Origin: an uncultured Bacillaceae bacterium
Lineage (GTDB): Bacteria; Bacillota; Bacilli; Bacillales; Caldibacillaceae
NCBI GenBank assembly: GCA_937951955.1
Contig: CALGAD010000070.1
Coordinates: forward strand, 1 to 5,218
Reading direction: 5' to 3'
DNA: 5,218 nt
Below, one piece after another: positions 1-5,218 of this stretch. A program made the position numbers and the translations under genes. Positions within the stretch are counted from its first letter, which is position 1; each line of letters opens with the position of its first letter. The notes beneath the pieces were generated by a model. It searched no databases, was not told the DNA's origin, and saw nothing but the letters and a program-made list of their open reading frames with translations.

Positions 1-49
1 GCGACCACCGAGATCTACACTCTTTCCCTACACGACGCTCTTCCGATCT
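1..49 (+). other. Illumina P5/read-1 adapter, truncated copy (artefact)
   Basis: These bases match the Illumina P5 plus TruSeq read-1 primer sequence from its tenth base to its end (GCGACCACCG ... GCTCTTCCGATCT). They are identical to positions 212-260 of the second, complete copy, which makes a 49-bp direct repeat. This is synthetic library sequence, not part of any genome. It ends exactly where a read-1 insert would begin. Confidence 0.98.
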
Positions 50-122
50 GTAAGCCAGGGATTGGGGGATCAGTAGCAGGGTGACAATCACCGCCGCCAC
101 CAGGTCGCTGACCAGGGCTGCC
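50..122 (-). CDS. Fragment of a SulP-family anion transporter, foreign insert between adapters
   Basis: This 73-bp segment lies exactly between a read-1 adapter and a read-2/P7 adapter, so it is one complete short library insert. Read on the minus strand from 121 to 50 it is open for 24 codons: AALVS followed by DLVAAVIVTLLLIPQSLAY. The pattern DLxAxxxVxxLLIPQSxAY is the signature of the first membrane segment of SulP (SLC26-type) sulfate/anion permeases, inner-membrane transporters often called SulP or SulT. G+C is 47 of 73 (64%), clearly higher than the AT-rich Bacillaceae-like sequence from 261 onward. I infer a high-GC source, probably a proteobacterium, from carry-over or a mixed sample. 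The fragment has neither start nor stop and should not be annotated as a gene of this organism. Confidence 0.8.
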
Positions 123-188
123 AGATCGGAAGAGCACACGTCTGAACTCCAGTCACCAGATCTGATCTCGTATGCCGTCTTCTGCTTG
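123..188 (+). other. Illumina read-2/P7 index adapter (artefact)
   Basis: The sequence reads AGATCGGAAGAGCACACG ... CCAGTCAC (123-156), then an 8-base index, CAGATCTG (157-164), then ATCTCGTATGCCG ... TGCTTG (165-188). This is the standard TruSeq-type indexed adapter through the end of P7. The index identifies the library from which the read came. It is synthetic sequence. Confidence 0.98.
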
Positions 189-202
189 AAAAAAATTTTT
201 TT
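189..202. other. A7T7 junction between two adapter read-throughs (artefact)
   Basis: Seven A's follow the last base of P7, and seven T's precede the first base of the complete P5. Illumina reads that run past the end of a short molecule commonly end in a run of A. The simplest reading is one such A tail joined to the reverse complement of another, which would make this the point where an assembler or read merger fused two unrelated molecules. Confidence 0.75.
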
Positions 203-260
203 AATGATACGGCGACCACCGAGATCTACACTCTTTCCCTACACGACGCTCTTCCGATCT
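203..260 (+). other. Illumina P5/read-1 adapter, complete 58-base copy (artefact)
   Basis: The full P5 plus read-1 primer sequence is present, from AATGATACGG to GCTCTTCCGATCT. Bases 212-260 repeat positions 1-49 exactly. Authentic genomic sequence starts at 261, directly after the final T of the adapter, in the middle of the yueI-like gene. Confidence 0.98.
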
Positions 261-535
261 AACGGAATACGATATTTTTTTGCCAACTGGATGTACGGAC
301 TTAAGTAGGAATAGCGGATTGAACCGTTTAATAACAGCCGTGCCTGCGGGAAAGCTTTCATTTTCGCTTCGATTTCCGGATAAATTTTCCCCTCATAAAG
401 CTGTTCGCTAGTAAGCGCGATGATGATCCGCTCCCGTAATGTACCGAGAAAACGACGCCTTTCTGCCGGTTTGGTCTCCGGTGTACCGTATAGCCCCTTT
501 TTTAAATAATCTTCCAAACCTGGACCGGTATGCAT
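261..535 (-). CDS. yueI: YueI-family (DUF1694) protein, 3' end missing
   Basis: Ninety-one genuine codons remain, starting at the ATG at 535. The N-terminal half shows the YueI/DUF1694 (PF07997) pattern: EDYLKKGLYG near residues 8-17, then KPAERRRFLGTLRERIIIAL (residues 22-41) and LLLNG followed by LSPY. The reading frame then enters the P5 adapter, so its last residues, LDRKSVV, are artefact. B. subtilis YueI is about 130 residues as I recall, so roughly 40 C-terminal residues are lost. It is a small, probably cytosolic protein of unknown function found widely in Firmicutes, with no signal peptide or membrane segment. The start is supported by an AGGGGAG ribosome binding site. The permease upstream ends in a terminator, so this gene probably has its own promoter, but I see no convincing one. 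Confidence 0.85.
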
Positions 536-539
536 TATG

Positions 540-546
540 CTCCCCT
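540..546 (-). promoter_or_regulatory. Ribosome binding site of the yueI-like gene
   Basis: On the minus strand AGGGGAG lies four bases before the ATG at 535-533. It selects this start over the out-of-frame ATG at 590. Confidence 0.7.
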
Positions 547-720
547 GCCCTCTCTAAATATTCATCTATTAATGTATGGAAAACGGGCAAAAGGGTTCAT
601 ATTCGATATTGATAAATCCTTATCGACTGCGGTTAACTTTTTTAAAAAACATCTCATTTTATAATTGGTCATGTTATCGTGCAGATCGCTTTCAGCTGGC
701 ACTCGCTTTCACTTTTTACA

Positions 721-747
721 TCAAAAAAGTGGTCATGATGACCACTT
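721..747 (-). terminator. Intrinsic terminator of the aminotransferase-permease operon
   Basis: On the minus strand a perfect 10-bp inverted repeat with a one-base centre, AAGTGGTCAT-C-ATGACCACTT (747-727), folds as an 8-bp stem with a five-base loop. It is followed by a run of six T's (728-723, overlapping the stem end). It begins 43 bases after the permease stop codon. A weaker 5-bp hairpin (AACAC/GTGTT, 750-768) sits just before it. Together they should end transcription before the yueI-like gene. Confidence 0.88.
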
Positions 748-790
748 GCAACACTTTTAAGATGTGTTATATATTCGAATGTAAATCCAT

Positions 791-2197
791 TCATAGCACT
801 CTTTGAATTTCTTGTTGCATCTGTTGATCCGCCTGAAATTTTCCGTACTTGACCATGGAATAATTATAAAGAACAAAACCAAAAAGGAACCAAAACCCCG
901 TAAGAATCCATTCAATACCAGTGAGTGCTGAAGGCATTCCGGGCATATATAAGATGGTCACACCAAAGGCCATTACAACCGCAAACCATCCAATTGTCGT
1001 TCCTCCTGGTAATTTATAAGGTCTCGGCATATCCGGCTCCTTTTTCCTTAAGACAATAAATGAAACAGCGACCATCAGCCAGGCGATCACAAGTCCCAGC
1101 CCACCTGCATTTACAAACCAAACAAGTGCCGGTCTTCCCAGCAACGGAGCTAAAGTTGATAAAACAGCGATCAACATAATCGCCCGGTGAGGAGTTTTGT
1201 ATTTGGGATGCAGTTCTCCCAACGATCTTGGCAGCATACCCGCACGAGCTAGCGCATAAATTGCCCGGCTGCCACCTACATAAAAACCGAGCCAGCTCGT
1301 TACAATACCTCCAATTCCCCCCAGTACGAGAATATTCGCCATCAATTGACTACCCCCGAAGGCTTCCCCCATTGCATCTGCTGTGACAAGATTAGAGGCT
1401 GCAATCTCCCCTTGGTTCAGAACTATTGAGACGCCGAAGATAATTGCGATATACCAAATTACCGCCATAATTACAGAAACGATCAACAATTGTCCAATTC
1501 TTTTTTTCGGTAAATTTATTTCTTCGGATGCTTGGGGAATCACATCAAAGCCGACAAAAAAGAACGGTGTCATAATAATGATGGATAATAAACCACCAAT
1601 TCCTTTGCCAAATAAAGGCTCCATATTATTAAAATTACCAGATATCGTACTGCCTGTAAGAAGGAGAACACCGGATGCCAGTAAAATTAAGATGAAAGTA
1701 ATCATCACAAAAGAAGTGAGTTTAATTCCGCGATAATTAACCCAGGCGACAAGAATGGAACCGATAATTCCCACACCCGCCCAGGTAATCGTTACGTCCC
1801 ATCCTCCGATCGTATACAAATACCCTTGACTAAAATTCGGGACTAGATACTCGAATACTGTAGGTAATGCAACCGCTTCGAACGCAACTACCGAAACATA
1901 ACCAAAAATAACAGCCCAAGTGGTGATGAAAGAAGGAAGCCTTCCCAAAGCCTTGTAAGAGAATACTAGTTCTCCACCGGCAAGAGGGAGGGCCGAACTT
2001 AACTCTGCATACGTGAGGCCGATTAATAATACGAGTATTCCCCCTATGATGAAGGCGAGTATTGCTCCTAATGAACCAGCCTCCGCGATCCAATGTCCAG
2101 TAGAAACAACCCAACCCCAGCCGATCATCGCACCGAAGGCCAGAGCCAGTACATCTTTATTCCCTAAAACTTTTATAAAACGCTGTTCCTCATTCAT
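791..2197 (-). CDS. APC-superfamily amino acid/amine permease
   Basis: A 468-residue integral membrane protein of the amino acid-polyamine-organocation (PotE-like, COG0531) family, of typical length with about 12 hydrophobic segments. Approximate spans are 16-35, 43-65, 88-115, 135-153, 160-182, 202-222, 236-260, 285-305, 337-355, 358-383, 401-419 and 427-447. Family landmarks are GAMIGWGWV in segment 1 (residues 22-30), the unwound substrate-binding stretch; GFDVIPQASEEINLPKKRIG (residues 216-235) after segment 6; and the loop GSRAIYALARAGMLP (residues 309-323) after segment 8. In this family such proteins import amino acids or amines, usually by ion symport or exchange. Substrate is not readable. 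The start is the ATG at 2197 because GGGGGAG lies five bases upstream; an in-frame ATG at 2218 lacks a ribosome binding site. The gene follows the aminotransferase by 24 bases and probably imports that enzyme's substrate. Confidence 0.9.
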   Translation of the reverse strand: MNEEQRFIKVLGNKDVLALAFGAMIGWGWVVSTGHWIAEAGSLGAILAFIIGGILVLLIGLTYAELSSALPLAGGELVFSYKALGRLPSFITTWAVIFGYVSVVAFEAVALPTVFEYLVPNFSQGYLYTIGGWDVTITWAGVGIIGSILVAWVNYRGIKLTSFVMITFILILLASGVLLLTGSTISGNFNNMEPLFGKGIGGLLSIIIMTPFFFVGFDVIPQASEEINLPKKRIGQLLIVSVIMAVIWYIAIIFGVSIVLNQGEIAASNLVTADAMGEAFGGSQLMANILVLGGIGGIVTSWLGFYVGGSRAIYALARAGMLPRSLGELHPKYKTPHRAIMLIAVLSTLAPLLGRPALVWFVNAGGLGLVIAWLMVAVSFIVLRKKEPDMPRPYKLPGGTTIGWFAVVMAFGVTILYMPGMPSALTGIEWILTGFWFLFGFVLYNYSMVKYGKFQADQQMQQEIQRVL

Positions 2198-2202
2198 GCT
2201 CG

Positions 2203-2209
2203 CTCCCCC
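2203..2209 (-). promoter_or_regulatory. Ribosome binding site that decides the permease start
   Basis: On the minus strand GGGGGAG ends five bases before the ATG at 2197. The alternative in-frame ATG at 2218, only three bases after the aminotransferase stop, has just AT-rich sequence upstream. The 468-residue form is therefore preferred over the 475-residue form. Confidence 0.8.
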
Positions 2210-2221
2210 AATTCTCATAAA

Positions 2222-3580
2222 CTAGTTTTTAGCCGGAATAGATAAGCTACGTTGCACATCTATGATGGCATCATGTAGTCGATCCAAAAGTTCTTGAACT
2301 TGTTTTTCGTTTATGATGAGTGGCGGTGCAAAACAGACGATATCGATCCCCTCGTATGTAACAGGACGGCAGATGACACCGCGCTGATGAAGTGCTTCGA
2401 CCACTTTCAATGCAACTTGATGTTGGGGATCAAAACGTTGTTTTGTCTCCTTATCCTGAACGAACTCTATCGCTCCGAGAAGCCCTAAACCGCGAACTTT
2501 ACCAACGATTTCGATTTCCTGTTGAATCTTCTGAAAACCTTTCAATAACATGTCACCCATTTTGCGGGCATTCTCTACCAAATCTTCTTTTTCGATAATT
2601 TCAAGATTCTTCAACCCTACTGCCGTAGCCACTGGATGGCCACTGTATGTATAACCATGGAACAAGATTCCCTCTGATTTTTCCTTCAGTACATCATGAA
2701 TATGATCGGAAACCAACACGCCACCAAGTTGGATATAGCCACTCGTGATCCCTTTTGCGAAAGTCATGACATCAGGTATAACATGGAAGTTCTCGATCCC
2801 GAACATTTTCCCTGTTCTACCAAAACCAGTTATGACTTCATCTGTAATCATTAAAATTCCATACTCATCACAGACTTTGCGTACTTCCTGGAAATAATCG
2901 GCTGGTGGGACGAGGACTCCTCCCGCTCCCTGTACCGGTTCTGCAATAAAAGCGGCAATTGTTTCCGGTCCTTGCTTTTCAATCACCTGACGTAACGATG
3001 CGATCGCTTCTTTCGTGTCTACTAGATAAGGTGGTTCAGCATGGTACACATCTGTCATTAGTCGACCAGCCATGTTCCAAAACTCAGGTATACCTGTTGC
3101 ACTTGTTGAGCCTGCCGCAACACCGTGATAACCTCGTCTAAGCGCAATGATTTTTTTCCTTTCAGGTTTACCCTGGATACGCCAGTAGTGACGGACTAAT
3201 TTAATCGCCGTATCATTAGATTCCGATCCTCCGGATGTAAAGAAAACTGCATTCAATCCTTTTGGAGCGATAGATGCTAATTTTTCCGCAAGTAAAATAG
3301 CCGGTTCGTGACTGAACGTTGAAAATGTCGAACTGAAAGCTAATTTTTTCATCTGTTCAGCAGCTACTTGAGCTAGCTCCTCCCTACCGTGTCCAACATT
3401 TACATTCCATAAAGAAGACATGGCATCAATGTAAACGTTTCCGTTTTTGTCTGTTAAATAAATGCCTTCCCCTTTTTCAATAATGACCTTCGGGCCATAT
3501 TGCTGTTGTTGTTGAATGGATGAGGTAGGATGAATAAAATGCTTTTTGTCCAATTCAATCAATTCTTGTAAGCTGGGCAT
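2222..3580 (-). CDS. Class III PLP-dependent omega-aminotransferase
   Basis: A 452-residue cytosolic enzyme of aminotransferase class III, full length for the family. Visible landmarks in order: SLWNVNVGHG (56-65); the PLP-phosphate loop TSGGSESND (115-123); the ring-stacking motif GYHG (150-153); AEPVQGAGG (213-221); Asp247 in DEVITGFGRTG, which pairs with the pyridine nitrogen; the Schiff-base lysine Lys276 in FAKGITSGY; and GYTYSGHP (309-316). The layout is closest, from memory, to the putrescine/beta-alanine/taurine:pyruvate group (P. aeruginosa SpuC type) rather than ornithine or GABA-oxoglutarate enzymes. It would move the terminal amino group of an amine or omega-amino acid to a keto acid, giving an aldehyde and probably alanine. 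The exact substrate is not determinable here. A five-Gln run (23-27) is a small oddity. It is the first gene of an operon with the permease and has a strong ribosome binding site. Confidence 0.92.
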   Translation of the reverse strand: MPSLQELIELDKKHFIHPTSSIQQQQQYGPKVIIEKGEGIYLTDKNGNVYIDAMSSLWNVNVGHGREELAQVAAEQMKKLAFSSTFSTFSHEPAILLAEKLASIAPKGLNAVFFTSGGSESNDTAIKLVRHYWRIQGKPERKKIIALRRGYHGVAAGSTSATGIPEFWNMAGRLMTDVYHAEPPYLVDTKEAIASLRQVIEKQGPETIAAFIAEPVQGAGGVLVPPADYFQEVRKVCDEYGILMITDEVITGFGRTGKMFGIENFHVIPDVMTFAKGITSGYIQLGGVLVSDHIHDVLKEKSEGILFHGYTYSGHPVATAVGLKNLEIIEKEDLVENARKMGDMLLKGFQKIQQEIEIVGKVRGLGLLGAIEFVQDKETKQRFDPQHQVALKVVEALHQRGVICRPVTYEGIDIVCFAPPLIINEKQVQELLDRLHDAIIDVQRSLSIPAKN

Positions 3581-3587
3581 TTTTTAA

Positions 3588-3595
3588 CCTCCTTT
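3588..3595 (-). promoter_or_regulatory. Strong ribosome binding site of the aminotransferase
   Basis: On the minus strand AAAGGAGG is a near-perfect match to the 16S rRNA 3' end in Bacillaceae. It lies seven bases from the ATG at 3580, which fixes the start. Confidence 0.92.
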
Positions 3596-3621
3596 AATAA
3601 TAACGATCACTTGTTGTCTTT

Positions 3622-3645
3622 AATATAAAAATTAATATTTATATT
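3622..3645. repeat. 8-bp AT-only inverted repeat in the aminotransferase leader
   Basis: AATATAAA (3622-3629) and TTTATATT (3638-3645) are perfect inverted copies separated by eight bases. The repeat lies within the predicted 5' untranslated leader. It contains only A and T, so it makes a weak RNA hairpin and could arise from composition alone. Confidence 0.45.
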
Positions 3646-3659
3646 GCAAATTTTCCAAT
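3643..3659. promoter_or_regulatory. Operator-like palindrome just downstream of the promoter
   Basis: The 17-bp sequence ATTGCAAATTTTCCAAT is a palindrome around a single central base, with seven of eight base pairs matching. It begins about five bases after the predicted transcription start of the aminotransferase-permease operon, a common place for a repressor to bind. It overlaps a poor (four-mismatch) match to the CodY box AATTTTCWGAAAATT. The regulator is unknown. Confidence 0.4.
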
Positions 3660-3671
3660 AAGTTAAAACAG

Positions 3672-3700
3672 ATTATATTTTATATTCTTCTTTTTGTCAA
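3672..3700 (-). promoter_or_regulatory. Perfect-consensus SigA promoter for the aminotransferase-permease operon
   Basis: On the minus strand TTGACA (3700-3695) is separated by exactly 17 bases from TATAAT (3677-3672). All twelve hexamer positions match the vegetative sigma factor consensus. An A/T-rich stretch upstream (3701-3725) could act as an UP element. Transcription should start near 3664, giving a leader of roughly 84 bases before the aminotransferase ATG. Confidence 0.88.
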
Positions 3701-4009
3701 TTTTTTAAATATAAAAATATTTACTTGCGTTTATTATCCATAATTTTTTAAACAAAGCTCTAATTATCTCATTTCATATATTTCCCAAACTATGAAAAAA
3801 CCTCCGATCTTTCAAAAGCATTATATTTTAAAAGATTTCTTTCCATAGTTTCAGGATTGTCGCCATCTAAAGGAATTCTTTCCTATATTCCTTTCCTCAA
3901 GTATAGAGAAATTAATGTTTTAGTAGAATGATGACACCACTAATAATTTAAAGCTAGATTTCTAGAGATCATTTCATAAATTTTCCTCTCTTCATATTTA
4001 TGAAAGCAC
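3701..4009. other. AT-rich intergenic spacer with no gene
   Basis: This stretch lies between the dehydrogenase terminator and the aminotransferase promoter. It is strongly AT-rich, and I find no open frame with a ribosome binding site on either strand. It holds the nested inverted repeat at 3787-3851 and three copies of CTTTCC (3839, 3878 and 3891), each preceded by an A/T-rich ATTY-like stretch, which could be chance in such sequence. No tRNA, riboswitch or mobile-element end is evident. Confidence 0.6.
3787..3851. repeat. Nested inverted repeat spanning 65 bp
   Basis: The outer arms AAACTATG (3787-3794) and CATAGTTT (3844-3851) are perfect inverted copies. Inside them ATCTTT (3807-3812) pairs with AAAGAT (3831-3836), and AAAA (3814-3817) pairs with TTTT (3826-3829), leaving an eight-base loop. 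The three paired blocks are collinear, so a single interrupted hairpin can form. No T run follows closely enough to make it a clear terminator, and function is unknown. Confidence 0.45.
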
Positions 4010-4045
4010 AAAAAAAAGAGCTCCGTAATAAGGAGCCCCTCTTTT
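4010..4045 (-). terminator. Intrinsic terminator of the P5C dehydrogenase gene
   Basis: On the minus strand AAAAGAGGGGCTCC (4045-4032) can pair with GGAGCTCTTTTTTT (4024-4011) across a seven-base loop. The stem is 14 bp, including three G-U pairs, and runs into eight T's (4017-4010). It begins 28 bases after the dehydrogenase stop codon and separates that gene from the aminotransferase operon. Confidence 0.9.
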
Positions 4046-4073
4046 GGTATGTTTATGTTTGTGAGTATTTCTA

Positions 4074-5218
4074 TTAAAGCTGTTCCGCAATTGCTTTTCC
4101 TTGCATGTGTAATAAGAGATAATCGGGTCCACCAGCTTTTGAATCTGTTCCCGACATGTTGAATCCACCGAAAGGTTGATAGCCGACGACCGCACCGGTG
4201 CAGCCGCGGTTAATGTATAGGTTACCGACATGGAAATCCTGGCGTGCTTTTTCAATATGTTCCCGATTATTAGAGATTACCGATCCTGTTAAGCCGTATT
4301 CCGTATTGTTGGCGATCTCTATTGCTTCGTCAAAATCCTTCGCTTTTGTAAAGGCAACGACCGGACCGAAGATTTCTTCTTGCATGATGACCGCATTCGG
4401 GTCAACATCCGCATAAATCGTCGGTTGAATATAAAACCCTTTACTATTATCGCCCGTGCCGCCGTGAACAAGTCTACCTTCTTTCTTGCCGATTTCTATA
4501 TATCTTGTAATCTTATTAAATGCGGCCTGATCGATAACCGGTCCCACGAAGGTCTCCCGTTCAGTCGGATCACCGACAACAAGCTCTTTCGTTAATTCTA
4601 CAACACGCTGTAACACTTTCTCATACATATCTCCGACCGCAACAACCCGGGAGCAGGCCGAACATTTTTGTCCGGAAAAACCGAATGCAGACGTGACGAT
4701 CGATTGGGCAGCAATCTCCAGATCGGCATCTTCATAAACGACGATTGTATCTTTACCGCCCATCTCAGCAATGACCCGTTTGAGCCAGATTTGATCCGGA
4801 TGTACTTTGGCAGCCCGTTCGTAAATACGGACTCCGACTTCTTTTGAACCGGTGAAGCTGATGAAACGTGTTTTCGGATGATCCACTAGATAATCGCCGA
4901 TTTCCGATCCGCTACCCGGTATGTAGTTCAACACACCTGGTGGTAAACCGGCTTCTTCCATTACCTCAACGAATTTATAAGCAATGACCGGTGAGGCTGA
5001 AGCCGGTTTTAAGAGAACCGTATTGCCCGTGACAAGAGATGCCACCGTCGTCCCGCACATGATGGCAAAGGCGAAATTCCACGGAGAAATGACGACACCG
5101 ACACCTAAGGGAATATAGACATACTGGTTGATTTCATTTGGACGGCTGAGTACCTTGCCACCTTTTGCCAGCTCCAGCATTTGCCGGCCGTAGTATTCTA
5201 AAAAATCTATTCCTTCAG
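4074..5218 (-). CDS. rocA: 1-pyrroline-5-carboxylate (glutamate semialdehyde) dehydrogenase, N-terminus beyond the window
   Basis: The last ~380 codons of an aldehyde dehydrogenase superfamily enzyme that oxidises L-glutamate 5-semialdehyde (in equilibrium with P5C) to glutamate with NAD+, the final step of proline and arginine breakdown in the cytosol. Visible landmarks, numbered from the first full codon in the window: SPWNF with the oxyanion Asn near 47, LLKPA near 68-72, the NAD loop FTGSKEVG at 121-128, general base Glu151 in AEMGGK, catalytic Cys185 in SGQKCSACSR, and EEIFGP near 280-285. The C-terminal run from RGCTGAVVGYQPFGG to SGTDSKAGGPDYL is the Bacillus RocA/PutC signature. The frame stays open to the window edge, with EGIDFLEYYGRQ before the internal Met at 5180, so 5180 is not the start. 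Against RocA (~515 residues, from memory) about 135 residues are missing. RocA or the proline-linked paralogue PutC cannot be separated here. Confidence 0.93.
   Translation of the reverse strand, partial: EGIDFLEYYGRQMLELAKGGKVLSRPNEINQYVYIPLGVGVVISPWNFAFAIMCGTTVASLVTGNTVLLKPASASPVIAYKFVEVMEEAGLPPGVLNYIPGSGSEIGDYLVDHPKTRFISFTGSKEVGVRIYERAAKVHPDQIWLKRVIAEMGGKDTIVVYEDADLEIAAQSIVTSAFGFSGQKCSACSRVVAVGDMYEKVLQRVVELTKELVVGDPTERETFVGPVIDQAAFNKITRYIEIGKKEGRLVHGGTGDNSKGFYIQPTIYADVDPNAVIMQEEIFGPVVAFTKAKDFDEAIEIANNTEYGLTGSVISNNREHIEKARQDFHVGNLYINRGCTGAVVGYQPFGGFNMSGTDSKAGGPDYLLLHMQGKAIAEQL

Noticed and set aside
408..590. Minus-strand 60-residue open frame overlapping the yueI-like start
   Set aside because: It overlaps the YueI-family gene in another frame, has no clear ribosome binding site and resembles no family I recognise.
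536..720. Promoter for the yueI-like gene
   Set aside because: Several AT-rich hexamers resemble a -10 box, but none has an acceptable -35 partner at 16-18 bases. A small GATAA/TTATC hairpin (611-624) and a T6A6 tract (638-649) are too weak to call.
576..806. Plus-strand 76-residue open frame
   Set aside because: It has no ribosome binding site, runs through the minus-strand terminator and ends inside the permease gene, so it is a chance frame.
2195..2218. Permease start at the upstream ATG (2218), giving 475 residues
   Set aside because: The upstream ATG has no ribosome binding site, and the GGGGGAG motif lies between the two ATGs at ideal distance from the downstream one.
3643..3660. SigL (sigma-54) promoter suggested by TTGG ... 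TGCA on the minus strand
   Set aside because: Only seven bases separate the GG and GC dinucleotides where ten are required, and a perfect SigA promoter lies immediately upstream.
3720..3740. CcpA cre site around AAACGCAAGTAAA on the minus strand
   Set aside because: It keeps the central CG but misses at least three conserved positions of the cre consensus, including the flanking TG and C.
3998..4255. Minus-strand 85-residue open frame
   Set aside because: It is out of frame within the dehydrogenase 3' end and passes through that gene's terminator hairpin.
4600..4700. Second cysteine after the catalytic one in the dehydrogenase (KCSACSR) as an unusual active site
   Set aside because: The remembered B. 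subtilis RocA has KCSAGSR, but Cys at this position is, as I recall, common in other Bacillaceae homologues, so it is ordinary variation.

Overview
About 95% of this window (261-5218) is the chromosome of a low-to-moderate GC Gram-positive bacterium, most likely a member of the Bacillaceae. The signs are a YueI-family gene, a Bacillus-type 1-pyrroline-5-carboxylate dehydrogenase that matches the remembered B. subtilis RocA almost motif for motif, strong GGAGG-type ribosome binding sites, a consensus SigA promoter and T-tailed intrinsic terminators. I cannot name the genus.

The first 260 bases are not biology of this organism. They are Illumina library sequence left in the assembly: a truncated P5/read-1 adapter (1-49), a 73-bp GC-rich insert (50-122), a P7 index adapter with 8-base index CAGATCTG (123-188), an A7T7 block (189-202) and a complete P5/read-1 adapter (203-260). 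The short insert encodes, on the minus strand, a piece of a SulP-family anion transporter whose base composition is unlike the rest of the window, so it probably comes from another organism or sample. Genomic sequence begins at 261, inside a yueI-like gene whose 3' end is missing.

Every genuine gene lies on the minus strand, so transcription runs from high to low coordinates. First is the C-terminal ~380 codons of P5C dehydrogenase (4074-5218), which runs off the right edge and is closed by a strong terminator (4010-4045). A 493-bp AT-rich spacer (3581-4073) follows. It carries nested inverted repeats, a perfect TTGACA-N17-TATAAT promoter (3672-3700) and an operator-like palindrome just downstream of the predicted transcription start. 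That promoter drives a compact two-gene unit: a class III omega-aminotransferase (2222-3580) and, 24 bp later, an APC-family amino acid/amine permease (791-2197), closed by a terminator at 721-747. Last is the truncated yueI-like gene (261-535).

Functionally, the permease and aminotransferase look like an uptake-plus-transamination module for an amine or omega-amino acid. The substrate cannot be read from the sequence; putrescine, GABA, beta-alanine and taurine are the usual choices for such enzymes. The upstream P5C dehydrogenase oxidises glutamate semialdehyde to glutamate in proline/arginine breakdown and appears to be a separate transcription unit. I found no clearly undescribed system. 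The most notable points are the adapter chimera with its artefactual peptides and the regulatory layout ahead of the aminotransferase-permease operon.
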